Shown here: in pieces, positions 8,510 through 17,408 of the stretch
How the letters are laid out: every line of letters begins with the position of its first letter
Position numbering within the stretch: the stretch's first letter is position 1
DNA from: Corallococcus silvisoli
GTDB lineage: Bacteria > Myxococcota > Myxococcia > Myxococcales > Myxococcaceae
DNA: 64,000 nt
Reading direction: 5' to 3'
Assembly (NCBI RefSeq): GCF_009909145.1
Contig: NZ_JAAAPJ010000009.1
Span: forward strand, 248,001 to 312,000
The notes under the pieces: generated by a model
What the model saw: only the letters and a program-made list of their open reading frames with translations
Told to the model about the DNA's origin: nothing
Databases searched by the model: none
Program-made: the position numbers and the translations under genes

Positions 8510-9925
8510 TCAGTCGCGCTCTCGCCCTGCCCGCTTCCCACCCTTGCCGCCCTTGGCCGCCAGGTGCGGGTTCTTGCGGGCCTCGCGCTTGGCCTTGCCT
8601 GGACGCTCGCGGAAGAGCAGGCGGATGGGGACCCGCAAATCGAACGTCTTGCGGATCTGGTTGGTGATGTAGCGCTTGTACATGTCCGGAACGCCTTCCG
8701 GGGCATTGCAGGTGAGCGCGAACGTCGGCGGCGCCGCCGTCACCTGGGCGATGTAGTACAGGCGGAGCGGCTTGCCCTTCACGATGGGTGCCGGGTTGTT
8801 GTCCACCATGTAATCCAGCAGCCGGTTGAGCTGCGGCGTGGGCGCCCGGAACCGGAACTGCTTGGCCAGCTCCACCGCCACGTCCACCACCTTCTCCACC
8901 TTGGAGCCGTGCAGGGCGGACGTGAAGATGACCGGCGCGTAGCCCACGAACTTGAGCGCGAGCTTGAGGTCGTCGCGGAAGGCCTCCTGGCGGCGCTTGT
9001 CCTCCGCGATGAGGTCCCACTTGTTCACCACGATGACCAGCGCGCGGCCCCGGTCCATGGACAGGCCCGCGAGCTTCGCGTCCTGATCCACCGCGGGCTC
9101 CGTGGCGTCCATCAGCAGCACCGCCACGTCGCTGCGCTCCAGCACCTTGAGCGCGGCGATGACGGAGTACTGCTCCACCTGATGCGCGATGGTCTTCTTG
9201 CGCCGGATGCCCGCGGTGTCCGTGAGGATGAGCTGCTGGCCCTTGTACGTCACCTCGGAGTCGATGGGGTCGCGCGTGGTGCCCGCGATGTCGCTCGTGA
9301 CGACGCGCTTCTCCTTCAGGATGGCGTTGACCAGCGTGCTCTTGCCCACGTTGGGCCGGCCGATGATGGCCACGCGGATCTTCCCGTCGTCCGGCGGCGC
9401 CTCCGCGTCCTCGCCCTCCACCTTCGCGGGCAGCTTGCCCACGACGGAGTCCATCAGGCTGCCCATGCCCAGGTTGTGCTCCGCGGACATGGCGTTCACG
9501 TCGCCCAGGCCCAGGCGGAAGAACTCGCCCGCCAGCGACTGCATCTGCCCGGACTCGTTGTCCAGCTTGTTGGCGGCGACCACGACGGGCTTGCCCGCCT
9601 TGCGCAGGTAGTTGGCGACGGCCTCGTCCGCGGTCGTCATCCCCGCGCGGGCGTCCACGACGAAGATGATGACGTCGCACTCCTCCACCGCGAACTGCGC
9701 CTGCTCGCGCACCTGCTTGAGCAGCGAGTCCTTCTCACCGGGGACGAAGCCGCCGGTGTCGATGAGCGTGAAGGCGCGCCCCTCCCACTCCGCGTCCGCG
9801 TAGTGCCGGTCGCGGGTGACGCCCGGCTCGTCCTCCACGAGCGCGATGCGGCGGCCCACCAGGCGGTTGAACAGCGTGCTCTTGCCCACGTTGGGGCGAC
9901 CGACAATGGCGACCAGCGGCTTCAT
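8510..9925 (-). CDS. der: Ribosome biogenesis GTPase Der (EngA)
   Basis: A 471-aa protein with two tandem GTPase domains and a C-terminal KH-like domain. The first P-loop is GRPNVGKST at residues 9-17 with DTGGF as G3; the second is again GRPNVGKST near residue 190 with DTAGI and NKWD. The last 115 residues form the KH domain (RRLLDYMVD region onward) and end in a basic tail. Der assists maturation of the 50S subunit. The ATG at 9925 has AAAGAG upstream. It follows Era in the same direction after a 67 nt spacer of repeated triplets. Confidence 0.97.
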   Translation of the reverse strand: MKPLVAIVGRPNVGKSTLFNRLVGRRIALVEDEPGVTRDRHYADAEWEGRAFTLIDTGGFVPGEKDSLLKQVREQAQFAVEECDVIIFVVDARAGMTTADEAVANYLRKAGKPVVVAANKLDNESGQMQSLAGEFFRLGLGDVNAMSAEHNLGMGSLMDSVVGKLPAKVEGEDAEAPPDDGKIRVAIIGRPNVGKSTLVNAILKEKRVVTSDIAGTTRDPIDSEVTYKGQQLILTDTAGIRRKKTIAHQVEQYSVIAALKVLERSDVAVLLMDATEPAVDQDAKLAGLSMDRGRALVIVVNKWDLIAEDKRRQEAFRDDLKLALKFVGYAPVIFTSALHGSKVEKVVDVAVELAKQFRFRAPTPQLNRLLDYMVDNNPAPIVKGKPLRLYYIAQVTAAPPTFALTCNAPEGVPDMYKRYITNQIRKTFDLRVPIRLLFRERPGKAKREARKNPHLAAKGGKGGKRAGRERD

Positions 9926-9928
9926 GGA

Positions 9929-9990
9929 GTCTCTTTCGACAGCGACGACGACTTCTGCGGCGACGACTTCGGCTTCAGCGACGACGGCGA
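9929..9990 (-). repeat. Short GTC/GAA-type direct repeats between era and der
   Basis: The 67 nt spacer contains degenerate copies of GAAGTCGTCG with variants rich in GTC triplets (read on the minus strand). It is unlike the surrounding spacers. It may be eroded coding sequence or a slippage-prone tract; nothing shows a function. Confidence 0.5.
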
Positions 9991-9992
9991 CA

Positions 9993-10946
9993 TCACTCGT
10001 ACCCCAGCTTGCGCAGGCCCGCGGCGCGCTCGCTCCAGCGGGCCTCCACGCGCACGCGCAGGTCCAGGTACACGTGCGCGCCCAGCAGGCGCTGCACCGA
10101 CTTGCGCGCGTCCGTGCCAATCAGCTTCAGCATCTGCCCCTGCTTGCCAATCAGGATGGCCTTCTGGCTGTCGCGCTCCACGTAGATGGAGGCCGCGATG
10201 CGGATGAGGCCGCCCAGCTGGCCCGGGGGCGTGCCGGGGCGCGGCTCGCGCTCGGATTCGTCGAACACGTCCACCAGCACCGCGGTGGAGTACGGAATCT
10301 CCTGCCGGCAGTGCCGGAGCACCTGCTCGCGGATGTACTCCGCCACCAGCACGCGCTCCTGCTGGTCCGTGAGCATGTCCTCCGCGAAGAGGGGCTCGCC
10401 CTCCTGCATGTGGCCCAGCACCACCTGGAACAGGTGCTCCACGCCGTCCTTCTCCCGCGCGGAGATGGGCACCACCTCCGCGAAGGGGAACTCCTGGCCG
10501 TAGAGCGCGATGAGCGGCAGCAGCTTCGACTTGGGGATGGAGTCGATCTTGTTGATGACCAGGAAGGTGGGCTTGCCCACCTTCTGCAGCCGCTCGAGGA
10601 TGTCGCGGTTGCCCGGCGTCACCTCCAGCGTCTCGCCCTGGGGTGGCTCGATGAGGAAGAGGACCAGGTCCACCTCCTCGGCCGCGGAGATGGCGGCCTC
10701 CACCATGTAGCGGTTGAGCTCCCCCTTGGCCTGGTGGATGCCGGGGGTGTCGATGAACGCCACCTGCCCCTCCGGGCGCGTGACGACGCCCAGGATGCGG
10801 TTGCGGGTGGTCTGCGGCTTGGGCGAGACGATGGCGATCTTCTCGCCCGTGAGCGCGTTGAGCAGCGTGCTCTTGCCCACGTTGGGCCGGCCGATGAGCG
10901 CGGCGAAGCCAGCGCGAGGGGTCTTCTTCTGGGACTGGGAGGCCAT
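9993..10946 (-). CDS. era: GTPase Era
   Basis: A 317-aa protein. The N-terminal GTPase domain has GRPNVGKST (G1), the Era-type effector segment SPKPQTTRNRILG, DTPGIH (G3) and NKID (G4). The C-terminal KH domain contains the ILIGKQGQMLKLIG loop that binds the 3' end of 16S rRNA. Era couples 30S maturation to GTP hydrolysis. rnc lies nearby in the same direction, matching the widespread rnc-era linkage, although two cyclophilin genes are inserted here. Der follows downstream. Confidence 0.97.
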   Translation of the reverse strand: MASQSQKKTPRAGFAALIGRPNVGKSTLLNALTGEKIAIVSPKPQTTRNRILGVVTRPEGQVAFIDTPGIHQAKGELNRYMVEAAISAAEEVDLVLFLIEPPQGETLEVTPGNRDILERLQKVGKPTFLVINKIDSIPKSKLLPLIALYGQEFPFAEVVPISAREKDGVEHLFQVVLGHMQEGEPLFAEDMLTDQQERVLVAEYIREQVLRHCRQEIPYSTAVLVDVFDESEREPRPGTPPGQLGGLIRIAASIYVERDSQKAILIGKQGQMLKLIGTDARKSVQRLLGAHVYLDLRVRVEARWSERAAGLRKLGYE

Positions 10947-11034
10947 ACTTCCGGAGATGATCAGTGGGCCCTCCGACTGCGGAAGGAAGGCCCCGGGGAA
11001 ACCACTGGAACCGCTGAGGACGGCGGCGGACGGC

Positions 11035-11592
11035 TTAGGACGGCCGCGCCGTGGAGAGGGTCAACGTCTGGATGCGCACGTCCCGGCGCGGACGGTCGTT
11101 CGAGTCCTTGGGAAGCTCATTGGCGATGCGGTCCACCACGTCCTGCCCCGCCACCACCTCGCCGAAGATGGTGTACCGGTTGTCCAGGTGGGGCTGTGGT
11201 GCCGCGGTGATGAAGAACTGACTGCCATTGGTGTTGGGGCCCGTGTTGCCCATGGCCAACACGCCCTTCTTGTCGAAACGCCGGCCGCCCTGGAACTCAT
11301 CCTCGAAACGGAAGCCCGGCCCACCGTTGCCCCGGCTGGTCGGATCCCCGCCCTGGATCATGAAGTCCTTGATGCAGCGGAAGAAGAGCGTGCCGTCGTA
11401 GAGCGGGCGGCCGTGCATGGTCTCGCTGGTGATGGGGTGCTTCCAGTCCTTCTCCCCGCTGGCCAGCCCCACGAAGTTCTCCACCGTCCTCGGAGACTCC
11501 TGGGAGAACAGGCGCACCACGATGCGCCCCTCGGTGGTGTCGAAGGTGCCGTACAGCTCCACGCCCGCGCGGGCCTGCTCCATGAAGCTCAT
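11035..11592 (-). CDS. Peptidyl-prolyl cis-trans isomerase, cyclophilin type (cytosolic)
   Basis: A 185-aa cyclophilin without a signal peptide. The catalytic core is intact: FFRCIKDFMIQGGDP with the active-site Arg, the GNTGPNTNGSQFFIT signature and LDNRYTIFGEV. It starts with ATG at 11592, overlapping the stop of the preceding exported cyclophilin (ATGA), so the two are translated together and probably arose by duplication. It catalyses proline isomerisation during folding in the cytosol. Confidence 0.93.
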   Translation of the reverse strand: MSFMEQARAGVELYGTFDTTEGRIVVRLFSQESPRTVENFVGLASGEKDWKHPITSETMHGRPLYDGTLFFRCIKDFMIQGGDPTSRGNGGPGFRFEDEFQGGRRFDKKGVLAMGNTGPNTNGSQFFITAAPQPHLDNRYTIFGEVVAGQDVVDRIANELPKDSNDRPRRDVRIQTLTLSTARPS

Positions 11593-12263
11593 TGGGCGGG
11601 ACTCGGGGTGGCGGTGGCCTTGGGCCTGGCGGCGGCCGCCTGCTTGGGGGCCTTGTCGCTCAGCGTGACGGAGGTGAGCACCACCGGCGTCTGGGGCCGA
11701 TCCTGGGCGCTGCGGGGCACGCTGGCGATCTTCTCCACCACGTCGTAGCCGGTGACGACCTCGCCGAAGAGGGTGTGGCGGCCGGTGAGGTGCGCGGGCG
11801 TGGAGGTGGTGATGAAGAACTGGCTGCCGTTGGTGTTCGGCCCCGCGTTGGCCATGGCCAGCAGGCCCGGCTTGTCGAAGCTGCGGCCGCTCTGGAACTC
11901 GTCCTCGAAGCGGTAGCCCGGGTCGCCCATGCCGGTGCCGGTGGGGTCGCCGCCCTGGATCATGAAGCCCGGGATGACGCGGTGGAAGACGGTGCCCGCG
12001 TAGAGGGGCTTGCCCTTCACCGGCTCGCCGGTCTTCGGGTCGGTCCAGGTCTTCTCGCCCGTGGCGAGCCCGACGAAGTTCTCCACCGTCTTCGGGGCGT
12101 CCTTGGAGAAGAGCTTCACGGTGATGACGCCCTGGCTCGTCTTCAGGGTCGCGTAGACGTCCTTGCCGGCCTGGACCTTCTTCGTCCAGGGGCCCACTGC
12201 GGGCTCGGCGGCCAACGCCGCGACTGCGGCCAGCGCCACGGTGATACCGAGAAGACGGTGCAT
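11589..12263 (-). CDS. Peptidyl-prolyl cis-trans isomerase, cyclophilin type (exported)
   Basis: A 224-aa cyclophilin. I chose the ATG at 12263 because it yields a signal peptide ending near ALAAEP. The core contains VFHRVIPGFMIQGGDP, the GPNTNGSQFFIT motif and LTGRHTLFGEV. A C-terminal Pro/Ala/Lys tail extends past the fold. It likely works as a periplasmic foldase. It precedes its cytosolic paralogue with a 4 nt overlap and follows rnc after 67 nt. Confidence 0.93.
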   Translation of the reverse strand: MHRLLGITVALAAVAALAAEPAVGPWTKKVQAGKDVYATLKTSQGVITVKLFSKDAPKTVENFVGLATGEKTWTDPKTGEPVKGKPLYAGTVFHRVIPGFMIQGGDPTGTGMGDPGYRFEDEFQSGRSFDKPGLLAMANAGPNTNGSQFFITTSTPAHLTGRHTLFGEVVTGYDVVEKIASVPRSAQDRPQTPVVLTSVTLSDKAPKQAAAARPKATATPSPAQ

Positions 12264-12330
12264 ACGGGACGGCCTCCAGGGCAGGAAGGCGCGGACCCTA
12301 CCCCCCACCCCCCTCCCCCTCCAAGGGCTT

Positions 12331-13125
12331 TCACGCCGGAGGGTCGTCTGGCGAAGTCCCTCCCACGGCCTCCGCCGGAGCCACCTCCGCCCCGGATTCC
12401 GGGGCTGGGGCCGCCCGAAGGCGCTCCAGGGTGGTGCGCGCGGCGGACTGCTCGGCCTCCTTCTTGTTCCGGCCGTTGGCCCGGGCGTACACGGTCTCCC
12501 CGATACACACCTCCACCTCGAAGACCTTGGAGTGCTCCGGGCCCGACTCCGCCACCACCCGGTAGCGCGGGGACAGCTTGAGCTTCTCGTGGGAGAGCTC
12601 CTGGAGGAGCGTCTTGTAGTCCAGGCGCCCCGCGCCCGAGGCCACCTCCTCCACCACCTCCCCGAAGCACCGGTCCACCAGCGCCAGGGCCGGCTCCAGG
12701 CCGCCGCTCAGGTACACCGCGCCCAGCACCGCCTCCAGCGCGTCCGCGAGGAGCGAGTTCTTGTCGCGGCCCCCGGACTGGGACTCGCCCCGGCCCAGCA
12801 GCAGCAGCTCGCCCAGGCGCAGGCCCCGGGCCACGCGGGCCAGGCCCTCCTCGTGGACGATGCGGGCGCGCATCTTGGTGAGCTCGCCCTCGGGGACACC
12901 GGGGCAGCGGTCCATCAGCCGGTGGGACACCGCCAGGTCCACCACCGCGTCGCCCAGGAACTCCAGGCGCTGGTTGTCCTTGAGGTTCTGGTCCCGGTTC
13001 TCGTTGACGTACGTCTTGTGCGTCAGGGCTTCCAGGGCGAGGTCTCGCTTGGAGAACTCCACTCCCAGGCGGGCCTCCAGGGCTTGCACCCGCTCGGCCA
13101 GGGTCATCTTCTCCACGCGGCTCAC
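12331..13125 (-). CDS. rnc: Ribonuclease III
   Basis: A 264-aa protein. The RNase III signature NQRLEFLGDAVVDL holds Glu55 and Asp59; the second acidic pair lies in DALEAVLGAVYLSGG. The double-stranded RNA-binding domain follows (about 163-232), including ANGRNKKEAEQSAA. A Pro/Glu-rich tail of 30 residues ends the protein. It processes rRNA precursors and structured mRNAs. The GTG start at 13125 overlaps the stop of the upstream gene (GTGA); an internal ATG is found six codons later. Confidence 0.96.
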   Translation of the reverse strand: MSRVEKMTLAERVQALEARLGVEFSKRDLALEALTHKTYVNENRDQNLKDNQRLEFLGDAVVDLAVSHRLMDRCPGVPEGELTKMRARIVHEEGLARVARGLRLGELLLLGRGESQSGGRDKNSLLADALEAVLGAVYLSGGLEPALALVDRCFGEVVEEVASGAGRLDYKTLLQELSHEKLKLSPRYRVVAESGPEHSKVFEVEVCIGETVYARANGRNKKEAEQSAARTTLERLRAAPAPESGAEVAPAEAVGGTSPDDPPA

Positions 13126-13985
13126 TCCTGGGGCGCGTCCGGGCCCACGAGGCGCACGGCCTCGGGAGCAACCTTCAACAGATCCGCCACCATCCGCACC
13201 ACCCCGGGGAACTCATCCAGTTCGAAGCGGCCCGCCCACACCTTGCCCTGGGTGCCGGCGAGCAGGCCCCGGAAGGTCCGCCCCGCGATGCGCGCGGCGG
13301 CGAAGCGGTACACCCGCCCCTCCACCTGCAACTGCGCCAGCAGCTCCAGGCTGCTGCGCGGCGGCACCAGGGCCTGCGGGCCGAACTTCTCCACCACCTC
13401 CACGAAGCGCACCGGCTCCGAACCGGGCGCGCTCTGCGGGGTGCGCGCCACCGGCTCGCCCAGGAGCGCGGACAGGTAGCCCGTCAGCGCCGCCCGCTCG
13501 CGGAACTCCGACAGCTCGATGACGTGGCCCGCCGCGGTGATCAGCTCCTCCCCGTTGCGCCGGGCCTCCGCGACGCGGAAGTTGCCCTGCCGGTCCGCCA
13601 CCAGCTTCACGACGAGCGGGCCCTCCTTCACCGTCGTGGCCAGCACCAGCGACTGCGGATCCACGTCCGCGGGCAGGCCCAGCAGCTGCAGCTCCTCCGA
13701 GCGGCGCTGCAGGTGGAAGACGTGGTCGCTGAAGGTGTCCAGCAGCAGCGCCTGCATCTCCTCCGCCGCGTCGATGGCGGAGAGCAGGATGGGCGTCATG
13801 CCCACCACCGCGGCGGGCGCGATGGGGATGAGCCGGTCGCCCAGGACCTGGAAGGACACTTCCGTGATGAAGTCCTTGGTGATGGGGTTCACCAGGGACG
13901 CGGCCTCCAGGTCCAGCATCACCTCGATGCCGGCGGCTTCCTCGCGGACCTGGAGCCCCAGCTCTCGCAGCCGAGCGGTATCCAT
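13122..13985 (-). CDS. Conserved hypothetical protein
   Basis: A 287-aa soluble protein without signal peptide, membrane helix or motif I can name. The sequence is balanced in charge with alternating helix and strand patterns, and has a Leu-rich central part (SAIDAAEEMQALLLDTF). It is embedded between an acyl-CoA dehydrogenase (1 nt overlap at its start, TGATG) and rnc (4 nt overlap at its stop), so it is almost certainly expressed. Translational coupling does not reveal a role. Confidence 0.7.
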   Translation of the reverse strand: MDTARLRELGLQVREEAAGIEVMLDLEAASLVNPITKDFITEVSFQVLGDRLIPIAPAAVVGMTPILLSAIDAAEEMQALLLDTFSDHVFHLQRRSEELQLLGLPADVDPQSLVLATTVKEGPLVVKLVADRQGNFRVAEARRNGEELITAAGHVIELSEFRERAALTGYLSALLGEPVARTPQSAPGSEPVRFVEVVEKFGPQALVPPRSSLELLAQLQVEGRVYRFAAARIAGRTFRGLLAGTQGKVWAGRFELDEFPGVVRMVADLLKVAPEAVRLVGPDAPQE

Positions 13986-15130
13986 CAGGCCCCTTTGAAG
14001 GTCTCGCGGGCGATGATGGTGCGCTGGATCTCGCTCGTGCCCTCTCCAATCTCACAGAGCTTGGCGTCGCGCAGGTAGCGCTCCACGGGGAACTCGCGCG
14101 TGTAGCCGTAGCCGCCGTGGATCTGCACGGCCTTGTTGCAGGCGCGCATGGCCGCCTCGGAGGCGAAGAGCTTCGCCATGGAGGCCTCCTGCGAGTACGG
14201 CCTCCCCGCGTCCGCGAGCCGCGCCGCGCGGTGCACCAGCAGGCGCGCCGCCTCCAGGTCCGTCTTCATGTCCGCCATCATCCAGCGCAGGCCCTGGAAC
14301 TCGCCAATGGGCTGGCCGAACGCGGTGCGGTCGCGCGAGTACGCCACCGACTCCTCCAGCGCCCCGCGCAGCAGCCCCACCGACAGCGCGCCAATGGTGA
14401 TGCGGCCCTTGTCCAGGATCTTCAGCGTGTCGATGAAGCCGCGGTCCACCTCGCCCACGATGGCGTCGTCACCGACCTCCACGTTCTCCAGGATGAGCTC
14501 CGCGGTGTCCGACGAGCGCATGCCCAGCTTCCCGTGGATGGAGCGCTGGCTGAAGCCAGGGTGACCCTTCTCCAGCACGAAGGCGGTGATGCCCTTCTGG
14601 CGCTTCTCCGGCGACGTGAGCGCGAGCACCACGAACACGTCACCCACCGTGCCCTGGGTGATGAACATCTTGGCGCCGTTGAGCACCCACTTGTCGCCCT
14701 TCCTCACGGCGGTGGTGCGCATGCCGGACGCGTCCGAACCGGATCCCGGCTCGGTGAGGCCCCACGCGCCCAGCCACTCGCCGGTGGCCAGCTTCGGCAG
14801 GTAGCGCTGGTGCTGCGCCTTGTTGCCGAACACGCGCACGTGGCTGGTGCCCAGGCCGTTGTGGCTGGCCACGGTCAGCGCGAGCGAGCCGTCGTAGCGG
14901 GCGATCTCCTCCACCGCCACCGCCACGGCGAGCGAGTCCATGCCCGCCCCCCCGTACTCCTCCGAGACGAGCATGCCCAGCACGCCCAGCTGGCCCAGCT
15001 CCCGCACCACCTCCAGGGGGAACTTCTCGTCCTTGTCCCACTCGCGGGCGTAGGGCTTCACGCGGCGTTCGCAGAATTCACGGAGGGAGGCCTGGAGGGC
15101 GCGGTGGCTGTCGGGGAGTTCGAAGTCCAT
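13985..15130 (-). CDS. Acyl-CoA dehydrogenase, short-chain type
   Basis: A 381-aa FAD flavoenzyme that introduces an alpha-beta double bond into acyl-CoA. Signatures include GAWGLTEPGSGSD (flavin/substrate), KMFITQG and IHGGYGYTREFPVERYLRDAK. The catalytic base is Glu363 in IGEGTSEIQ, the position used by butyryl-CoA-type enzymes; isovaleryl-CoA dehydrogenases instead have Gly-Ala at that site and a Glu in an earlier helix, where this protein has LDKGRI. So despite a neighbouring carboxylase and HMG-CoA lyase it is probably not LiuA. It follows the carboxylase beta subunit by 40 nt. Confidence 0.93.
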   Translation of the reverse strand: MDFELPDSHRALQASLREFCERRVKPYAREWDKDEKFPLEVVRELGQLGVLGMLVSEEYGGAGMDSLAVAVAVEEIARYDGSLALTVASHNGLGTSHVRVFGNKAQHQRYLPKLATGEWLGAWGLTEPGSGSDASGMRTTAVRKGDKWVLNGAKMFITQGTVGDVFVVLALTSPEKRQKGITAFVLEKGHPGFSQRSIHGKLGMRSSDTAELILENVEVGDDAIVGEVDRGFIDTLKILDKGRITIGALSVGLLRGALEESVAYSRDRTAFGQPIGEFQGLRWMMADMKTDLEAARLLVHRAARLADAGRPYSQEASMAKLFASEAAMRACNKAVQIHGGYGYTREFPVERYLRDAKLCEIGEGTSEIQRTIIARETFKGA

Positions 15131-15170
15131 GGTCGGGAGCGGAATCTAGCGTGGAATCAGGTGGGGGACT

Positions 15171-16700
15171 CTAGACGGGGTGGACGCCGTGCTTCTTTTC
15201 GGCGCGGGGCTGGAAGCGGTCGGCATACAGCGAATAACGCTGCATCAATTCCCCGCGGAGCGAATCGCCGGGCACCACCGCGTCGATGATGAGCTCGCTG
15301 GCCAGCTTGTAGATGTCCACGTCCTGCTTGTACTCGTCGCGGAGCTTCTGGACGAAGGCCGGCCGCTCGGCCTCCGGCAGCTCCTGGATCTTGTTGAAGT
15401 AGACGGCGTTCACCGCCGCCTCCGGGCCCATCACGGCGATCATCGCCTGGGGCAGCGCGAGCGTGGCCTCCGGGGCGAAGCCCGGGCCGCTCATGGCGTA
15501 GAGGCCGGCGCCGTACGCCTTGCGCACCACCACGCAGATGCGCGGCACGCTGGCCTCCGACACGGCGGAGATCATCTTCGCGCCCGCGCGGATGATGCCC
15601 GCCCGCTCCACCTTGGTGCCGATCATGAAGCCCGGCACGTCCGACAGGTACAGGAGCGGGATGTTGAACGCGTCGCACAGCCAGATGAACCGGGCCGCCT
15701 TGTCCGCGCTGTCCACGAACAGCACGCCGCCCTTGTACTTGGGCTGGTTGGCCACGATGCCCACCGTCCGGCCGCCCATGCGCGCCAGGCCGGTGATCAG
15801 CTCCTGCGCGAAGAGCTTCTTCACCTCGAACCAGCTGCCCTCGTCGATGAGCTCCGCGATGAGGGCGTGCATGTCGAAGGGCTTGTTCTGATCCGGCGGG
15901 ACGATCTCATCCACGCGCTTGCCGCTGTGCTTGGGCGCCTTCACGTCCACGCGCGGGGGGGCCTGGGTGAAGTTCTCCGGGAAGAAGGCCAGGTACTGCT
16001 TCGCCGCGGCGATGGCCTCCTGCTCCGTCTTCACCAGCACGTCGCCCACGCCGGACACCGAGCAGTGCATCTTCGCGCCGCCCATCTCCTCCAGCGTGAC
16101 CTTCTCGCCGATGACCATCTCCGCCATGCGCGGACTGCCCAGGTACATGGAGGCGTTGCCCTCCACCATGATGACCAGGTCGCAGAACGCGGGGATGTAC
16201 GCGCCGCCGGCGGCGGACGGGCCGAAGAGCAGGCAGATCTGCGGGACGAAGCCCGACAGGTGGACCTCGTTGTAGAAGATGCGGCCCGCGCCCCGGCGGC
16301 CCGGGAACATCTCCACCTGGTCCGTGATGCGCGCGCCCGCGCTGTCCACCAGGTACATCAGCGGGCACCGGAGCGCCTTCGCCGTCTCCTGGATGCGCAG
16401 GATCTTCTCCACCGTGCGCGCGCCCCAGCTGCCCGCCTTCACCGTGGAGTCGTTGGCCATGATGGCCACGGCGCGGCCGGCGATGCGCGCCACGCCCGTG
16501 ATGACGCCGTCGGACGGCAGCTCCGGATCCAGGTTGTTGGCGAGCTTGCCGTCCTCCACGAACGAGTCCGCGTCCACCAGCAGCCGGATGCGCTCCCGGG
16601 CGAAGAGCTTGCCGCTCTCCGCGTTCTTCGCGTGGTACTTGGGCGCACCGCCCTTCTCCACCTGGGCGATCGTCTCGAGCAGCTTCTGGTCGTAGGACAT
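15171..16700 (-). CDS. Acyl-CoA carboxylase, carboxyltransferase (beta) subunit
   Basis: A 509-aa protein starting with ATG at 16700 (MSYDQK); the frame extends upstream without a plausible start. Both crotonase-fold halves are present: the N-terminal part with SAGARITDQVEMFPGRRG and FGPSAAGGAYIP, and the C-terminal part with YLSDVPGFMIGTKVE and ARMGGRTVGIVANQP. These fit the methylcrotonyl-/propionyl-CoA carboxylase branch, which transfers CO2 from biotin to acyl-CoA. The biotinylated alpha subunit is not in this window. With the enoyl-CoA hydratase and HMG-CoA lyase nearby, a role in leucine-type catabolism is plausible but unproven. Confidence 0.9.
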   Translation of the reverse strand: MSYDQKLLETIAQVEKGGAPKYHAKNAESGKLFARERIRLLVDADSFVEDGKLANNLDPELPSDGVITGVARIAGRAVAIMANDSTVKAGSWGARTVEKILRIQETAKALRCPLMYLVDSAGARITDQVEMFPGRRGAGRIFYNEVHLSGFVPQICLLFGPSAAGGAYIPAFCDLVIMVEGNASMYLGSPRMAEMVIGEKVTLEEMGGAKMHCSVSGVGDVLVKTEQEAIAAAKQYLAFFPENFTQAPPRVDVKAPKHSGKRVDEIVPPDQNKPFDMHALIAELIDEGSWFEVKKLFAQELITGLARMGGRTVGIVANQPKYKGGVLFVDSADKAARFIWLCDAFNIPLLYLSDVPGFMIGTKVERAGIIRAGAKMISAVSEASVPRICVVVRKAYGAGLYAMSGPGFAPEATLALPQAMIAVMGPEAAVNAVYFNKIQELPEAERPAFVQKLRDEYKQDVDIYKLASELIIDAVVPGDSLRGELMQRYSLYADRFQPRAEKKHGVHPV

Positions 16701-16915
16701 GGCCGCCGTCCCATACCAAGAAACCCCTGCCATGGCTGCCTTCTTGCCGTGCGAACCGCCAACCGTGCAGTCCAAAGGACGACGCATGAGGCCACGGCGC
16801 GGCGCATCGGGGGCTGGCACCGGGGGCTTCCCTGCCTACCTTCAGTGCTGCACGGGGGGTGTGCACCCAGGCGGGCCACGCTCGCCCCGTGAATCATCCG
16901 GCCCTGGAGGGACCC

Positions 16916-17290
16916 ATGTTCAGGAAGAAGACGTGGCAGGCGAAGGCGTTGGCCAAGAGCAAGCTGTACCGCCAGTACGTGGCGCACCAGCTCCTGGACC
17001 AGATCCCCGAATACGCGGAGCTCGCTGGCAAGCGGGCCCGCAAGTCCTGGGACCGGTTCGACCCGGACGACGCGCTGCGCTATGTGGGCTTGAGGACGTA
17101 CAAGCCGGTGCGCACGGGCCTGGGGGGGCTGGGTGCGTTCCTGCTGGGCGCCGCCGCGGGCAGCGTGGTGGCGCTGCTGCTGGCGCCGCGGCCGGGCACG
17201 GAGCTGCGCACCACCGTCAAGGACAAGGCGATGGGCTACATCAACAAGCAGGGCGTGAACATCGGCGGCGAGAAGACCGCCAGCGCCTGA
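16916..17290 (+). CDS. YtxH-domain small membrane protein
   Basis: A 124-aa protein. The ATG at 16916 is preceded by GGAGGGA at good spacing. A basic, helical N-terminal half is followed by a Gly/Ala-rich membrane segment (about 70-90) with the pattern LGAAAGSVVALLLAPRPGTE typical of YtxH proteins, then a short tail. YtxH proteins are associated with general stress in Bacillus; their action is unknown. It diverges from the carboxylase gene and is followed by a GC hairpin. Confidence 0.75.
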   Translation: MFRKKTWQAKALAKSKLYRQYVAHQLLDQIPEYAELAGKRARKSWDRFDPDDALRYVGLRTYKPVRTGLGGLGAFLLGAAAGSVVALLLAPRPGTELRTTVKDKAMGYINKQGVNIGGEKTASA

Positions 17291-17304
17291 GGACGGGCGG
17301 CGCG

Positions 17305-17329
17305 GGCGGCGGGCACCACGTCCGCCGCC
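17305..17329 (+). terminator. GC-rich hairpin after the YtxH gene
   Basis: GGCGGCGG at 17305-17312 pairs with CCGCCGCC at 17322-17329 with a 9 nt loop, between two convergent genes. No T-tract follows, so termination efficiency is uncertain. Confidence 0.4.
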
Positions 17330-17408
17330 TCACACAGAACGCATGAGCCAGGGGCCGCATGGTCCGCGGGCGACCGCGGGCCTGCCGCCCCTGTCGCTTT
17401 CGGGGGCC

